Of a stretch of 6,068 nucleotides of DNA, positions 1-5,637 are shown piece after piece; within the stretch, counting starts at the first letter, position 1; every line of letters begins with the position of its first letter. Position numbers and translations under genes: made by a program. Source of the DNA: Alphaproteobacteria bacterium (GTDB taxonomy: Bacteria; Pseudomonadota; Alphaproteobacteria; SHVP01); the NCBI GenBank assembly GCA_026421105.1, contig JAPKDI010000088.1, positions 1 through 6,068 of the forward strand, read 5' to 3'. Under the pieces are notes generated by a model. It was given only the letters and a program-made list of their open reading frames with translations. It searched no databases and had not been told where the DNA came from.

Positions 1-473
1 CGGTCCACAACGTAGTGCGCCGTGGTCTGGCCATCGACGGTTGCGCTGGTTGCCAAAATGACTTCGCGCACGCGGTCGTCCTTGGCCCGCGTCACAAGGC
101 CGCCGATCCTGAGGTCCTCAGGGCCAACGCCATCCAACGCGGACAAGACGCCGCCCAACACATGAAACTGGCCGCGATATTCGATCACACGTTCCAACGC
201 CCAGAGGTCAGCGACATCTTCGACGACGCAGATGACCGTTTCATCGCGCTTCGGGTCGGTACAGAAATGGCAGGGGGTGGCGGTGTCGAGATTGCCGCAG
301 GCCGAGCACTCATGCACCGCATCCGCGGCCTTCATCATGGCGTCGGATAGCGGCCGGAGCAGCGTTTCCTTCTTTTTCAGGAGCTGAAGAACGGCTCGCT
401 TCGCGGAGCGCGGACCCAGACCAGGAAGTTTGGATAGCAGCTGAACCAGCCGCTCGATTTCCGCGCCGTGCAC
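1..473 (-). CDS. recR: Recombination mediator protein RecR (3' end cut by window edge)
   Basis: RecR works with RecF and RecO to load RecA onto SSB-coated single-stranded gaps in the cytoplasm. The window holds the first 157 codons of a protein usually near 200 residues; the C-terminus lies off the left edge. Seen in the translation: a helix-hairpin-helix region near residues 8-30 containing [13 protein letters not shown], a four-cysteine zinc finger (C56, C59, C68, C71), then a Toprim domain from about residue 79 ([14 protein letters not shown], and [12 protein letters not shown] at 111-121). The start is inferred to be GTG at 473. It is the only plausible start between the in-frame ybaB stop and the conserved EIERLVQLL segment; the next in-frame ATG is at codon 46, inside the protein. 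No clear Shine-Dalgarno sequence precedes it, and the 12-nt gap after ybaB suggests translational coupling. One oddity: the late Toprim motif reads [12 protein letters not shown], with Ser where Asn is usual. Confidence 0.95.
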   Translation of the reverse strand, partial: MHGAEIERLVQLLSKLPGLGPRSAKRAVLQLLKKKETLLRPLSDAMMKAADAVHECSACGNLDTATPCHFCTDPKRDETVICVVEDVADLWALERVIEYRGQFHVLGGVLSALDGVGPEDLRIGGLVTRAKDDRVREVILATSATVDGQTTAHYVVD

Positions 474-485
474 CGAACGCGCCCG

Positions 486-806
486 TTAGAACGGCAACTT
501 CATCCCGGGCGGCAACTCGATACCCCCGGTAAGTTTCTTCATTTCTTCTGACGCATGTTGGTCGACGCGAGATTTTGCATCTGCACAAGCGGCAGCAACC
601 AAATCCTCGACGATTTCGTTGTCGCCCGACATCAGCGACGGATCAATCCGCACCCCTCGCACATCGCCCTTGCCGTTCATTGTGACTTCGACCAAGCCGC
701 CGCCCGACGCCCCCTTAAGCTCTGCCGCATCAAGTTGCTCTTGCATCTCCGCCATCTTGGATTGCATCTGCTGCGCTTGCTTCATCATTTGGGCAATGTT
801 TTTCAA
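486..806 (-). CDS. ybaB: YbaB/EbfC family nucleoid-associated protein
   Basis: A small dimeric DNA-binding protein of the YbaB/EbfC family, 106 residues, the normal family length. Known members bind DNA as tweezer-shaped dimers and associate with the nucleoid. The N-terminal third (residues 1-30) is a Met/Gln-rich helix beginning MKNIAQMMKQAQQMQ. It is followed by the family core GGGLVEVTMNGKGDVRGVRID (about 35-55), a second helix rich in Ala/Asp, and the typical C-terminal ending with GGIELPPGMKLPF. The start is TTG at 806-804, chosen because it restores the conserved MKN N-terminus and has a GGAG 8 nt upstream; the first ATG would remove six conserved residues. The TTG overlaps the dnaX TGA stop as TTGA, implying coupled translation. 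The ybaB reading frame is the same as that of recR, separated only by the TAA stop and 12 nt. Its position between dnaX and recR is conserved across many bacteria. Confidence 0.96.
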   Translation of the reverse strand: MKNIAQMMKQAQQMQSKMAEMQEQLDAAELKGASGGGLVEVTMNGKGDVRGVRIDPSLMSGDNEIVEDLVAAACADAKSRVDQHASEEMKKLTGGIELPPGMKLPF

Positions 807-2572
807 CTCTCGCGCTCCACCAGAAAATTATCCTCCAGGGTTTCACCATCGATCTCAGTGGCGCCGGCGGCGTCAGGTGGGACGATATCCCTCACCTCAC
901 GGATCTCCGCGCCAGGGAATTGATCAAGAACAGCGCGTACCAGCGGATGCCGTTCGGCTTCTCCGCGCCTTTGGGCGGCCGCAGTTTTTTGCTGTTCTTG
1001 AATCGTGGGATCGCCGGGGTTGGTTGACGGCGACACCAACCACGTTTCGCCCGTTGCCTCGCTTAGGAAGCTGCTGAGTAGCTGAGGTAATCGCGGTGGC
1101 GCACGCTCGTTCAACCTCAAATCGATACGCCGTGGCTCCATGCGGACAAGGTGAACGTTGGTTACGAGATGGCTACGTAGTCTGTATTCGGTCCGCGTTT
1201 CGGCAAGATCGATCACATCCTGAAAGCTCGACACGGCCACGACGGCGTTCGCATCCGGCGCCTCTTCGTGCAAGGGTTCAGCCCGCGCAGCTGCCGGTGC
1301 CGCCACGGTCTCGCCACTCGCCGTTTGGGCGCTTTCACCGCCACCTGACGCAGGTGCCGGGGGCTGTGCCGCCAGCGGGGCGCCCGGTGCGGTTTCGGTA
1401 CCGCCGCCCTGAAGGGTTCGAATCAAGTCAGCCGGCGGCGGCAGGGCCGCGGCATAGCCGATACGTACGAGCACCATCTCGCAGGCCGGGTACGGCGTTG
1501 GCGCGGCGAGGACTTCTTGCAGGCCTTTGAGGAGAAGCTGCCAAGTGCGGGTTAACTCGCCCATCGTCAGCTTTTCGGCCATCGCCTGACCGCGCACGCG
1601 CTCAATCTCGGTTACCGTTAAATCGGCGGCGGCGGCGCGCGTGACTTTGAGCCGGGTTAGCCAGTGGGCGAATTCGAGCAAGTCTTGCACGATCGTCACC
1701 GGGTCTGTGCCCAAGTCATAGAGTTCGCGTGCAATCCCGAGCGCCTCGCCAATTTCGCCGCCCATTGTCTTTTCGAATAGGTCTATCAGGCGCCCGCGAT
1801 CCGCCAACCCCAGCATGCTCTGCACCGAATTTTCGGTGACCGCGCCGTCGGAGAAGGCAAGCGCCTGATCAAGTAGCGACAACGCATCGCGCACCGAACC
1901 CTCGGCAGCACGAGCAATCATGCCCAAAGCCCCGATGTCGGCAGACGCGTCCTCTTGCTTGGCGATATTGCCGAGGTGCTCGATCAACGTCTCTGAATCG
2001 AGCCGTCGCAAATCGAAACGCTGGCAACGCGACAGCACCGTGACGGGCACTTTGCGTATTTCTGTGGTCGCGAAGACGAACTTCACGTGTGGCGGCGGTT
2101 CTTCTAGCGTCTTCAACAGCGCGTTGAAGGCCGGCTTCGAGAGCATGTGCACTTCATCGATGATGTAGATCTTGTAGCGCGCCGTCGCTGGGAGATAGCG
2201 CACGTTGTCGATGATTTCCCGGATGTTATCGACGCCAGTGTGACTGGCGGCATCAATCTCAATGACATCGACGTGCCGATCTTCCCCGATAGCCTTACAA
2301 TGCACACACACACCGCAAGGATCGATCGTGGGCCCGCTGCTACCATCTTTCCCGACACAATTGAGCGCCCGCGCGATGATCCGCGCGGTTGTGGTTTTGC
2401 CGATCCCCCGGACGCCGGTGAGGATGAAGGCTTGCGCAATTCGCCCGGTCTGAAAGGCGTTGCCAAGAGTCCGCACCATCGCGCCCTGCCCCACGAACAA
2501 ATCGGAGAACGTGCTCGGTCGGTATTTTCGGGCCAAAACCCGGTAGGACTGATCTTGCTCTGCTGAGGCCAT
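803..2572 (-). CDS. dnaX: DNA polymerase III subunit tau (clamp loader ATPase DnaX)
   Basis: ATPase of the replicative clamp loader, which opens and loads the beta clamp; the tau form also links polymerase cores and helicase. The protein is 589 residues. Visible in order: the N-terminal YRVLARKYRPSTFSDLFVGQ (10-29); Walker A GVRGIGKT (53-60); a zinc-binding Cys set (C72, C86, C89, C92); Walker B with DEVHML (139-144); the SRC motif with the arginine finger R182; and sensor 2 at SVRDALSLLDQ (R228). A collar domain follows to about 375, then an Ala/Pro/Gly-rich linker at about 378-445, and a C-terminal tau domain (448-589) with the motif FPGAEIREVRD. The start is ATG at 2572, chosen because homology begins there. 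The open frame continues upstream to 2833, but that stretch is the SRP RNA gene and its promoter. AGAAGAG sits only 2 nt before the ATG, a short spacing. No E. coli-type A-AAA-AAG slippery heptamer is seen near the middle, so a shorter gamma form would have to arise some other way. Confidence 0.97.
   Translation of the reverse strand: MASAEQDQSYRVLARKYRPSTFSDLFVGQGAMVRTLGNAFQTGRIAQAFILTGVRGIGKTTTARIIARALNCVGKDGSSGPTIDPCGVCVHCKAIGEDRHVDVIEIDAASHTGVDNIREIIDNVRYLPATARYKIYIIDEVHMLSKPAFNALLKTLEEPPPHVKFVFATTEIRKVPVTVLSRCQRFDLRRLDSETLIEHLGNIAKQEDASADIGALGMIARAAEGSVRDALSLLDQALAFSDGAVTENSVQSMLGLADRGRLIDLFEKTMGGEIGEALGIARELYDLGTDPVTIVQDLLEFAHWLTRLKVTRAAAADLTVTEIERVRGQAMAEKLTMGELTRTWQLLLKGLQEVLAAPTPYPACEMVLVRIGYAAALPPPADLIRTLQGGGTETAPGAPLAAQPPAPASGGGESAQTASGETVAAPAAARAEPLHEEAPDANAVVAVSSFQDVIDLAETRTEYRLRSHLVTNVHLVRMEPRRIDLRLNERAPPRLPQLLSSFLSEATGETWLVSPSTNPGDPTIQEQQKTAAAQRRGEAERHPLVRAVLDQFPGAEIREVRDIVPPDAAGATEIDGETLEDNFLVERES
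815..818 (-). promoter_or_regulatory. Ribosome binding site for ybaB (GGAG)
   Basis: GGAG on the minus strand lies inside the last codons of dnaX, 8 nt before the TTG at 806. It is the main local support for a TTG start rather than one of the downstream ATG codons. Confidence 0.65.
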
Positions 2573-2616
2573 AGCTCTTCTGGTGATCGTGACCGCCCGC
2601 GCGGATTGGCGGAGGT

Positions 2617-2713
2617 GGGAGGTTGGTGAGGCGACCCGGTTGCATCCCGTTACGGCTGCTTCCTTCCGGACCTGACCGGATTGGCGAGTGCTACCGTCCG
2701 CCGCCAACCTCCC
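2617..2713 (-). ncRNA. ffs: Signal recognition particle RNA, small bacterial type (4.5S RNA)
   Basis: This RNA binds Ffh to form the bacterial SRP, which targets nascent membrane proteins to FtsY and the translocon. The minus strand carries the near-invariant SRP domain IV core at 2677-2654, including CAGGTCCGGAAGGAAGCAGCC-like sequence with the GGAA tetraloop and the asymmetric internal loop residues. The ends pair perfectly over 10 bp: GGGAGGTTGG at 2713-2704 with CCAACCTCCC at 2626-2617. This gives a single hairpin of about 97 nt, the size of the short bacterial SRP RNA. The exact ends are inferred from this terminal stem and could differ by a few bases. Adjacency to dnaX is common in alphaproteobacteria. 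No U-tract terminator follows on the minus strand; only a weak CCGCC/GGCGG stem (2612-2593) lies before dnaX, so the RNA may be processed from a transcript that continues into dnaX. Confidence 0.95.
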
Positions 2714-2719
2714 GCCGGG

Positions 2720-2749
2720 ACTATATCGCATTGCGCCCAGAGTCCCCAA
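2720..2749 (-). promoter_or_regulatory. Probable sigma-70 promoter of ffs (possibly also dnaX)
   Basis: On the minus strand TTGGGG (2749-2744) and TATAGT (2725-2720) are separated by 18 nt. The -10 box matches TATAAT at 5 of 6 positions; the -35 box keeps only TTG. Its 3' edge lies 7 nt before the first base of the SRP RNA terminal stem at 2713, the distance expected between a -10 box and a start site. Because no terminator separates ffs from dnaX, this promoter may drive both. Transcription has not been shown; the call is inferred from position and sequence. Confidence 0.6.
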
Positions 2750-2761
2750 GGTGAGGCTCTC

Positions 2762-2786
2762 TTGCACCACTCCTGCCGGGGTGCAA
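2762..2786. repeat. Inverted repeat TTGCACC-N11-GGTGCAA upstream of nudC
   Basis: A perfect 7-bp inverted repeat with an 11-nt spacer lies in the divergent region between ffs and nudC. It ends immediately before one candidate nudC ATG (2787) and 15 nt before the other (2802). It also lies 12 nt upstream of the -35 box proposed for ffs. It could be an operator or a 5' UTR hairpin of nudC; the sequence alone does not decide, and chance is possible. Confidence 0.4.
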
Positions 2787-2801
2787 ATGTGGCCACCAAT
2801 T

Positions 2802-3785
2802 ATGGACGCGCTGAACCCCTTCGAAGGCAACATATTTACGGGCAGTCACCTCGACCGCGCGGGCAATGCGCGGCGAGACCCAGCGTGGCTTGCAACCCAA
2901 CTCGGCGACCCGGCCGCGCGCTTTTTGCCTCTGTGGCAGCTGAAGGCCCCGATCCACGCCAAGCCCACGCCGCGCTTGAATTGGCTTAGCGGTGCGCAGG
3001 CCCAAGAAAGCCTCACCAGCGCCGATGCCATTTTGTTAGGGATCGACAAAGAGCAAGTACCCCATTTTGCCTTCGACGCAGGGTCGGAGGGCGATACAGC
3101 ACCCTTTGCGGATCTTCACTACGAGGAGGTCCGCAGTATCGCGCCAAGCATTGCCCGAGGCGACGCGTCGCTCCTGGCACAGGCGCGATCCCTCATTGAC
3201 TGGCACCGCCGTCACGGTTTTTGCGCCGTGTGCGGTGCGCCAACCCGCATGGCGGGCGCCGGTTACGTCCGGCGGTGTACGAGCACAGGCTGCGGCGTCC
3301 AACATTTTCCGCGCACCGATCCTGTCGTCATCATGATGATTGCCCATGGCGAGCGCTGTTTGGTGGGCCGACAGCGATGGTTTCCCAACGGTTTCTACTC
3401 GACGCTGGCAGGATTCATGGAACCTGGCGAATCAATCGAAGAAGCTGTTCGACGGGAAGTTTGGGAGGAAGCCTCCATCGAGGTCGGCGAGGTGCGCTAC
3501 CACTCGTCGCAGCCCTGGCCCTACCCGTCATCGCTGATGATCGGCTGCGTTGGCGAGGCGACCACAGACAATATCGTCGTTGACCAGCATGAGCTCGATG
3601 ACGCGCGCTGGGTGGATCGTGACGTCGTCCGACGGGCAATCGACCAAGTGACCGCCAAGCCGTTCGATCCGTTCACCAAAATTGGGACACGGGACGAATC
3701 AGGAGAATTCGAATTGCTGGTGCCCGCCCCAATGGCGATCGCCCATCAGCTTATGCGCACCTGGGTGTACCCAGACGGGCGCTAA
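2802..3785 (+). CDS. nudC: NADH pyrophosphatase / NAD-cap RNA decapping hydrolase NudC
   Basis: A Nudix hydrolase that cleaves NADH to NMNH and AMP; the E. coli homologue also removes NAD caps from RNA. It acts in the cytoplasm. With the start at 2802 it is 327 residues, somewhat longer than E. coli NudC. Visible parts: an N-terminal domain from residue 1 to about 130; a zinc ribbon with C141, C144, C159, C164; the FPRTDPVVI segment (169-177); the Nudix box from G204 through E210, R218-E219 and E222-E223; and the NudC-specific SQPWPYPSSLMIG (236-248). An oddity is S225, where the Nudix box normally has Gly. The start is uncertain. ATG 2802 gives MDALNPFEGNIFTG; ATG 2787 or GTG 2781 would add 5 or 7 residues. 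None has a strong Shine-Dalgarno, though a GGGG run lies close to 2787. Further upstream starts run into the SRP RNA and are unlikely. The gene is divergent from ffs-dnaX and abuts the stop codon of pheA. Confidence 0.95.
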   Translation: MDALNPFEGNIFTGSHLDRAGNARRDPAWLATQLGDPAARFLPLWQLKAPIHAKPTPRLNWLSGAQAQESLTSADAILLGIDKEQVPHFAFDAGSEGDTAPFADLHYEEVRSIAPSIARGDASLLAQARSLIDWHRRHGFCAVCGAPTRMAGAGYVRRCTSTGCGVQHFPRTDPVVIMMIAHGERCLVGRQRWFPNGFYSTLAGFMEPGESIEEAVRREVWEEASIEVGEVRYHSSQPWPYPSSLMIGCVGEATTDNIVVDQHELDDARWVDRDVVRRAIDQVTAKPFDPFTKIGTRDESGEFELLVPAPMAIAHQLMRTWVYPDGR

Positions 3786-3790
3786 TTAGC
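3781..3790. other. Abutting convergent stop codons of nudC and pheA within a palindrome
   Basis: GCTAATTAGC is a perfect 10-bp palindrome. Its left half carries the nudC TAA (3783-3785) and its right half, read on the minus strand, the pheA TAA (3788-3786). There is no intergenic base and no GC-rich hairpin plus T-tract at the junction, so each transcript must end inside, or run into, the opposing gene. Confidence 0.9.
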
Positions 3791-4637
3791 CGCGACCGCG
3801 GAACGGGTGGGCCGGATAAACGCCCAAAACCTTCAGTTTTGACGTGAAGAAATGGATTTCTTCGAGTGCCAGACTGACGTTCTTGTCGTCCGCATGGCCC
3901 TCGACGTCAGCATAGAACTGGGTCGCGTTGAAGCTGCCACCCACCTGGTAGCTTTCCAGTTTGGTCATGTTGACGTTGTTGGTGGCGAATCCGCCCATGG
4001 CCTTGTAGAGCGCAGAAGGCACGTTGCGTACCTGGAAAACGAAGGACGTCATTGCGGGCCCATCATCGGGCGCCGGACGCCGCGCGGTACGCGACAACAC
4101 GACAAATCGTGTGGTGTTGTGATCGGCGTCTTCGATATCTCGACGCAGAACATCCAGGCCGTAGGTTTCGCCGGCAAGGTCTGACGCGATCGCCGCATGA
4201 GCTTTGTCGGCCCGTGCTGCGATGTCTTTCGCGGAGCCGGCAGTGTCTGCCTCGATCTCGGCCCTCAGTCCGAGGTCGCGGATCAGGTTGCGGCATTGGC
4301 TGAGTGCTTGGATATGGCTGTGAACCGACTTGAGATCGCCAACCGCGGCACCTGGAACTGTAAGAAGGCAGTGGTTCACGCGCTGGAAATGTTCGGCGAC
4401 GATGAACAGGCCGGAGTCGGGCATCAGGGTGTGAATGTCCGCCACACGACCCGCCACCGAATTTTCGATCGGGATCATCGCAAGGTGCGCCCGGCCGGAC
4501 TCTACGGCGTCGAAGGCATCCTCGAACGACTTACACGGCAGCGCCTCTAGATCGGGATATGCGTCGCGGCACGCAAGGTGGGAATAGGCCCCGGGGTATC
4601 CCTGGAAGGCGATGAGTTGGTCGGCGTCTGGCGCCAT
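3786..4637 (-). CDS. pheA: Prephenate dehydratase with C-terminal ACT domain
   Basis: Converts prephenate to phenylpyruvate, carbon dioxide and water, the committed step to phenylalanine. The protein has 283 residues, the size of the monofunctional PDT-ACT enzyme; no chorismate mutase domain is fused at the N-terminus. Seen: GYPGAYSH (13-20); PIENS (56-60); HSHIQALSQC (106-115); the catalytic TTRF motif (175-178); then an ACT domain at about 195-275. The Phe-binding motifs that read GALV and ESRP in E. coli appear here as SALY (208-211) and ESYQ (228-231), with the sequence KLESYQVGGSFNATQFYADVEGH, so feedback by phenylalanine is inferred only from the presence of the domain. The start is ATG at 4637, just before the conserved LIAFQGYPGAYSH segment; only a weak AGAG 7 nt upstream serves as ribosome site. 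The gene follows kdsB by 18 nt and is probably cotranscribed with it; it converges on nudC with no gap. Confidence 0.97.
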   Translation of the reverse strand: MAPDADQLIAFQGYPGAYSHLACRDAYPDLEALPCKSFEDAFDAVESGRAHLAMIPIENSVAGRVADIHTLMPDSGLFIVAEHFQRVNHCLLTVPGAAVGDLKSVHSHIQALSQCRNLIRDLGLRAEIEADTAGSAKDIAARADKAHAAIASDLAGETYGLDVLRRDIEDADHNTTRFVVLSRTARRPAPDDGPAMTSFVFQVRNVPSALYKAMGGFATNNVNMTKLESYQVGGSFNATQFYADVEGHADDKNVSLALEEIHFFTSKLKVLGVYPAHPFRGRG

Positions 4638-4655
4638 TATTTATCTCTATTTATC
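4638..4655 (-). repeat. AT-rich kdsB-pheA spacer with direct repeat of GATAAATA
   Basis: The entire 18-nt spacer consists of two perfect copies of GATAAATA (4655-4648 and 4645-4638) separated by GA, a 10-bp period. It contains 14 A/T bases in GC-rich surroundings, and the last codons of kdsB are also A-rich. It holds the weak pheA ribosome site (AGAG). An unstructured A-rich leader that helps ribosome access is a plausible role; this is inference. Confidence 0.7.
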
Positions 4656-5411
4656 TTATTTTATTGACAAAATTTGCCGTGCCTCTGCGAGATGTGCGGG
4701 AGTATCGACACCGAGCGGAATCGTGTCAACGCGGCGAGCGAGGATGGTCATCCCCGCCTCAAGGGCGCGGAGTTGTTCTAGCCGCTCGCTTTTTTCAAGC
4801 GGGCTTGGCGGCAGGGCTACAAAACGCGTCAGCGCCTCACGCCGATAGGCGTAGACCCCAATGTGGTGATAGCGCGGCGAATTGCCGCCCGGTACGGGCA
4901 AACGTGAAAAATAGAGCGCTCGGCCCGTTTCGACACCGTTTGGGAAGGCAACAACGGCTTTGACGACGTTCGGGTCGGCGGCTTCCGCATCGCTCCGAAT
5001 CTCCGTCACCAGGGTTACGATATCGACCTCGGGCGGTGCTGCCGCCAATGAATCGCTCAGTCGTCGAATATCCGCTGGGTCGATCGTCGGTAGGTCGCCC
5101 TGCAAATTGATGACGCGATCAGCGTCTTGCGCGACGATACCGAGCGCCTCATGGATCCGATCAGACCCGGAGGGATGATCCGGCCGCGTCAGGACTGCCA
5201 CGCCGCCCGCGCCAGTCACCGCGTCTGCGATCTCCTGCTCAGCGCACGCGACTAAGACTGGACCCACATCGGCCTCGCATGCACGGCGCCAAACCTGGAC
5301 GATCATGGGCACCCCGCCGATATCGGCCAGCGGCTTGCCCGGCAGTCGTGTGGAGGCCATGCGGGCTGGAATCGCCACTAGGGTCTGATCGCTCAATGGT
5401 TTCCGGCTCAT
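4656..5411 (-). CDS. kdsB: 3-deoxy-manno-octulosonate cytidylyltransferase (CMP-Kdo synthetase)
   Basis: Activates Kdo with CTP to form CMP-Kdo, the donor for the inner core of lipopolysaccharide; a cytoplasmic, magnesium-dependent enzyme. The 251-residue length is normal. Seen: the nucleotide-binding signature [15 protein letters not shown] (14-28); [16 protein letters not shown] (75-90); [10 protein letters not shown] (102-111) with the metal-binding Asp of QGD (D106); [10 protein letters not shown] (165-174); [13 protein letters not shown] (182-194); [18 protein letters not shown] (203-220); and [12 protein letters not shown] near the C-terminus (234-245). The start ATG at 5411 places the conserved region at residue 11 as expected; a GAGA about 10 nt upstream is the only ribosome-site candidate. 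It is the first gene of the probable kdsB-pheA unit and is divergent from the cytochrome gene. I saw no convincing -35/-10 pair for it in the 226-bp gap. Confidence 0.97.
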   Translation of the reverse strand: MSRKPLSDQTLVAIPARMASTRLPGKPLADIGGVPMIVQVWRRACEADVGPVLVACAEQEIADAVTGAGGVAVLTRPDHPSGSDRIHEALGIVAQDADRVINLQGDLPTIDPADIRRLSDSLAAAPPEVDIVTLVTEIRSDAEAADPNVVKAVVAFPNGVETGRALYFSRLPVPGGNSPRYHHIGVYAYRREALTRFVALPPSPLEKSERLEQLRALEAGMTILARRVDTIPLGVDTPAHLAEARQILSIK

Positions 5412-5502
5412 GTTTTGTTGGTCTCAGATCGCTGGCCCCGAGGGACCTAATGCCGAGTTGTGCGGGTGCACATGCGGCGCGTGCCGGATGGTAGGGGCTA
5501 AG

Positions 5503-5519
5503 CGAATGAAAATCATTCG
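5503..5519. promoter_or_regulatory. Fur-box-like palindrome in the kdsB/cytochrome intergenic region
   Basis: The 226-bp gap at 5412-5637 holds no convincing gene. Its most distinct element is CGAATGA-AAA-TCATTCG, a perfect 7-bp inverted repeat around a 3-nt centre. The core AATGAnAATCATT matches the centre of the classical Fur box, and 13 of 19 positions match the full 19-mer. Five T residues follow on the plus strand (5520-5524), so it could instead be a short terminator for an unseen plus-strand transcript, although the stem is AT-rich. It lies 118 bp before the cytochrome start and 91 bp before kdsB. Regulator identity is inference. Confidence 0.45.
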
Positions 5520-5624
5520 TTTTTCCCGTAAACGCTGGAAGTCAGCCAAAAATTGGGTTATCCATGCGCCCGTCTTTGCGTTGCGCCCCCTGCCGATATC
5601 ATGAATAGTCGGGCGGTAATCTCC

Positions 5625-5631
5625 GAGGAAG
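5625..5631 (+). promoter_or_regulatory. Ribosome binding site of the cytochrome c gene (GAGGAAG)
   Basis: GAGGAAG lies 6 nt before the ATG at 5638 and is the strongest Shine-Dalgarno in the window. It fixes the start of the cytochrome gene. Confidence 0.8.
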
Positions 5632-5637
5632 TGGTCG

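Noticed and set aside
984..991. Run of six A on the minus strand inside dnaX as a possible programmed frameshift site
   Set aside because: In the dnaX frame it reads CAA-AAA-ACT, not the A-AAA-AAG heptamer, and it lies at codon 529 of 589, too close to the end to make a gamma-like protein.
2593..2612. CCGCC/GGCGG stem after the SRP RNA as a terminator
   Set aside because: The stem is only 5 bp with a 10-nt loop, and no T-tract follows on the minus strand.
2688..2801. In-frame upstream extension of nudC from GTG 2688
   Set aside because: It overlaps the SRP RNA 5' stem and promoter on the other strand and has no NudC-like sequence before about residue MDALNPF.
2573..2833. 87-codon in-frame extension upstream of the dnaX ATG
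   Set aside because: It runs through the SRP RNA gene and its promoter; DnaX homology begins at the ATG at 2572.
5575..5602. TTTGCG-N16-TATCAT as a promoter for the cytochrome gene
   Set aside because: The -35 match is poor and several similar pairs occur nearby; not strong enough to list.
5506..5604. 32-codon plus-strand ORF, basic peptide starting MKIIRFSRKRWK, beginning inside the palindrome
   Set aside because: It is short, unrecognised and has only a GGGG as a possible ribosome site; a chance ORF in the intergenic region is more likely.
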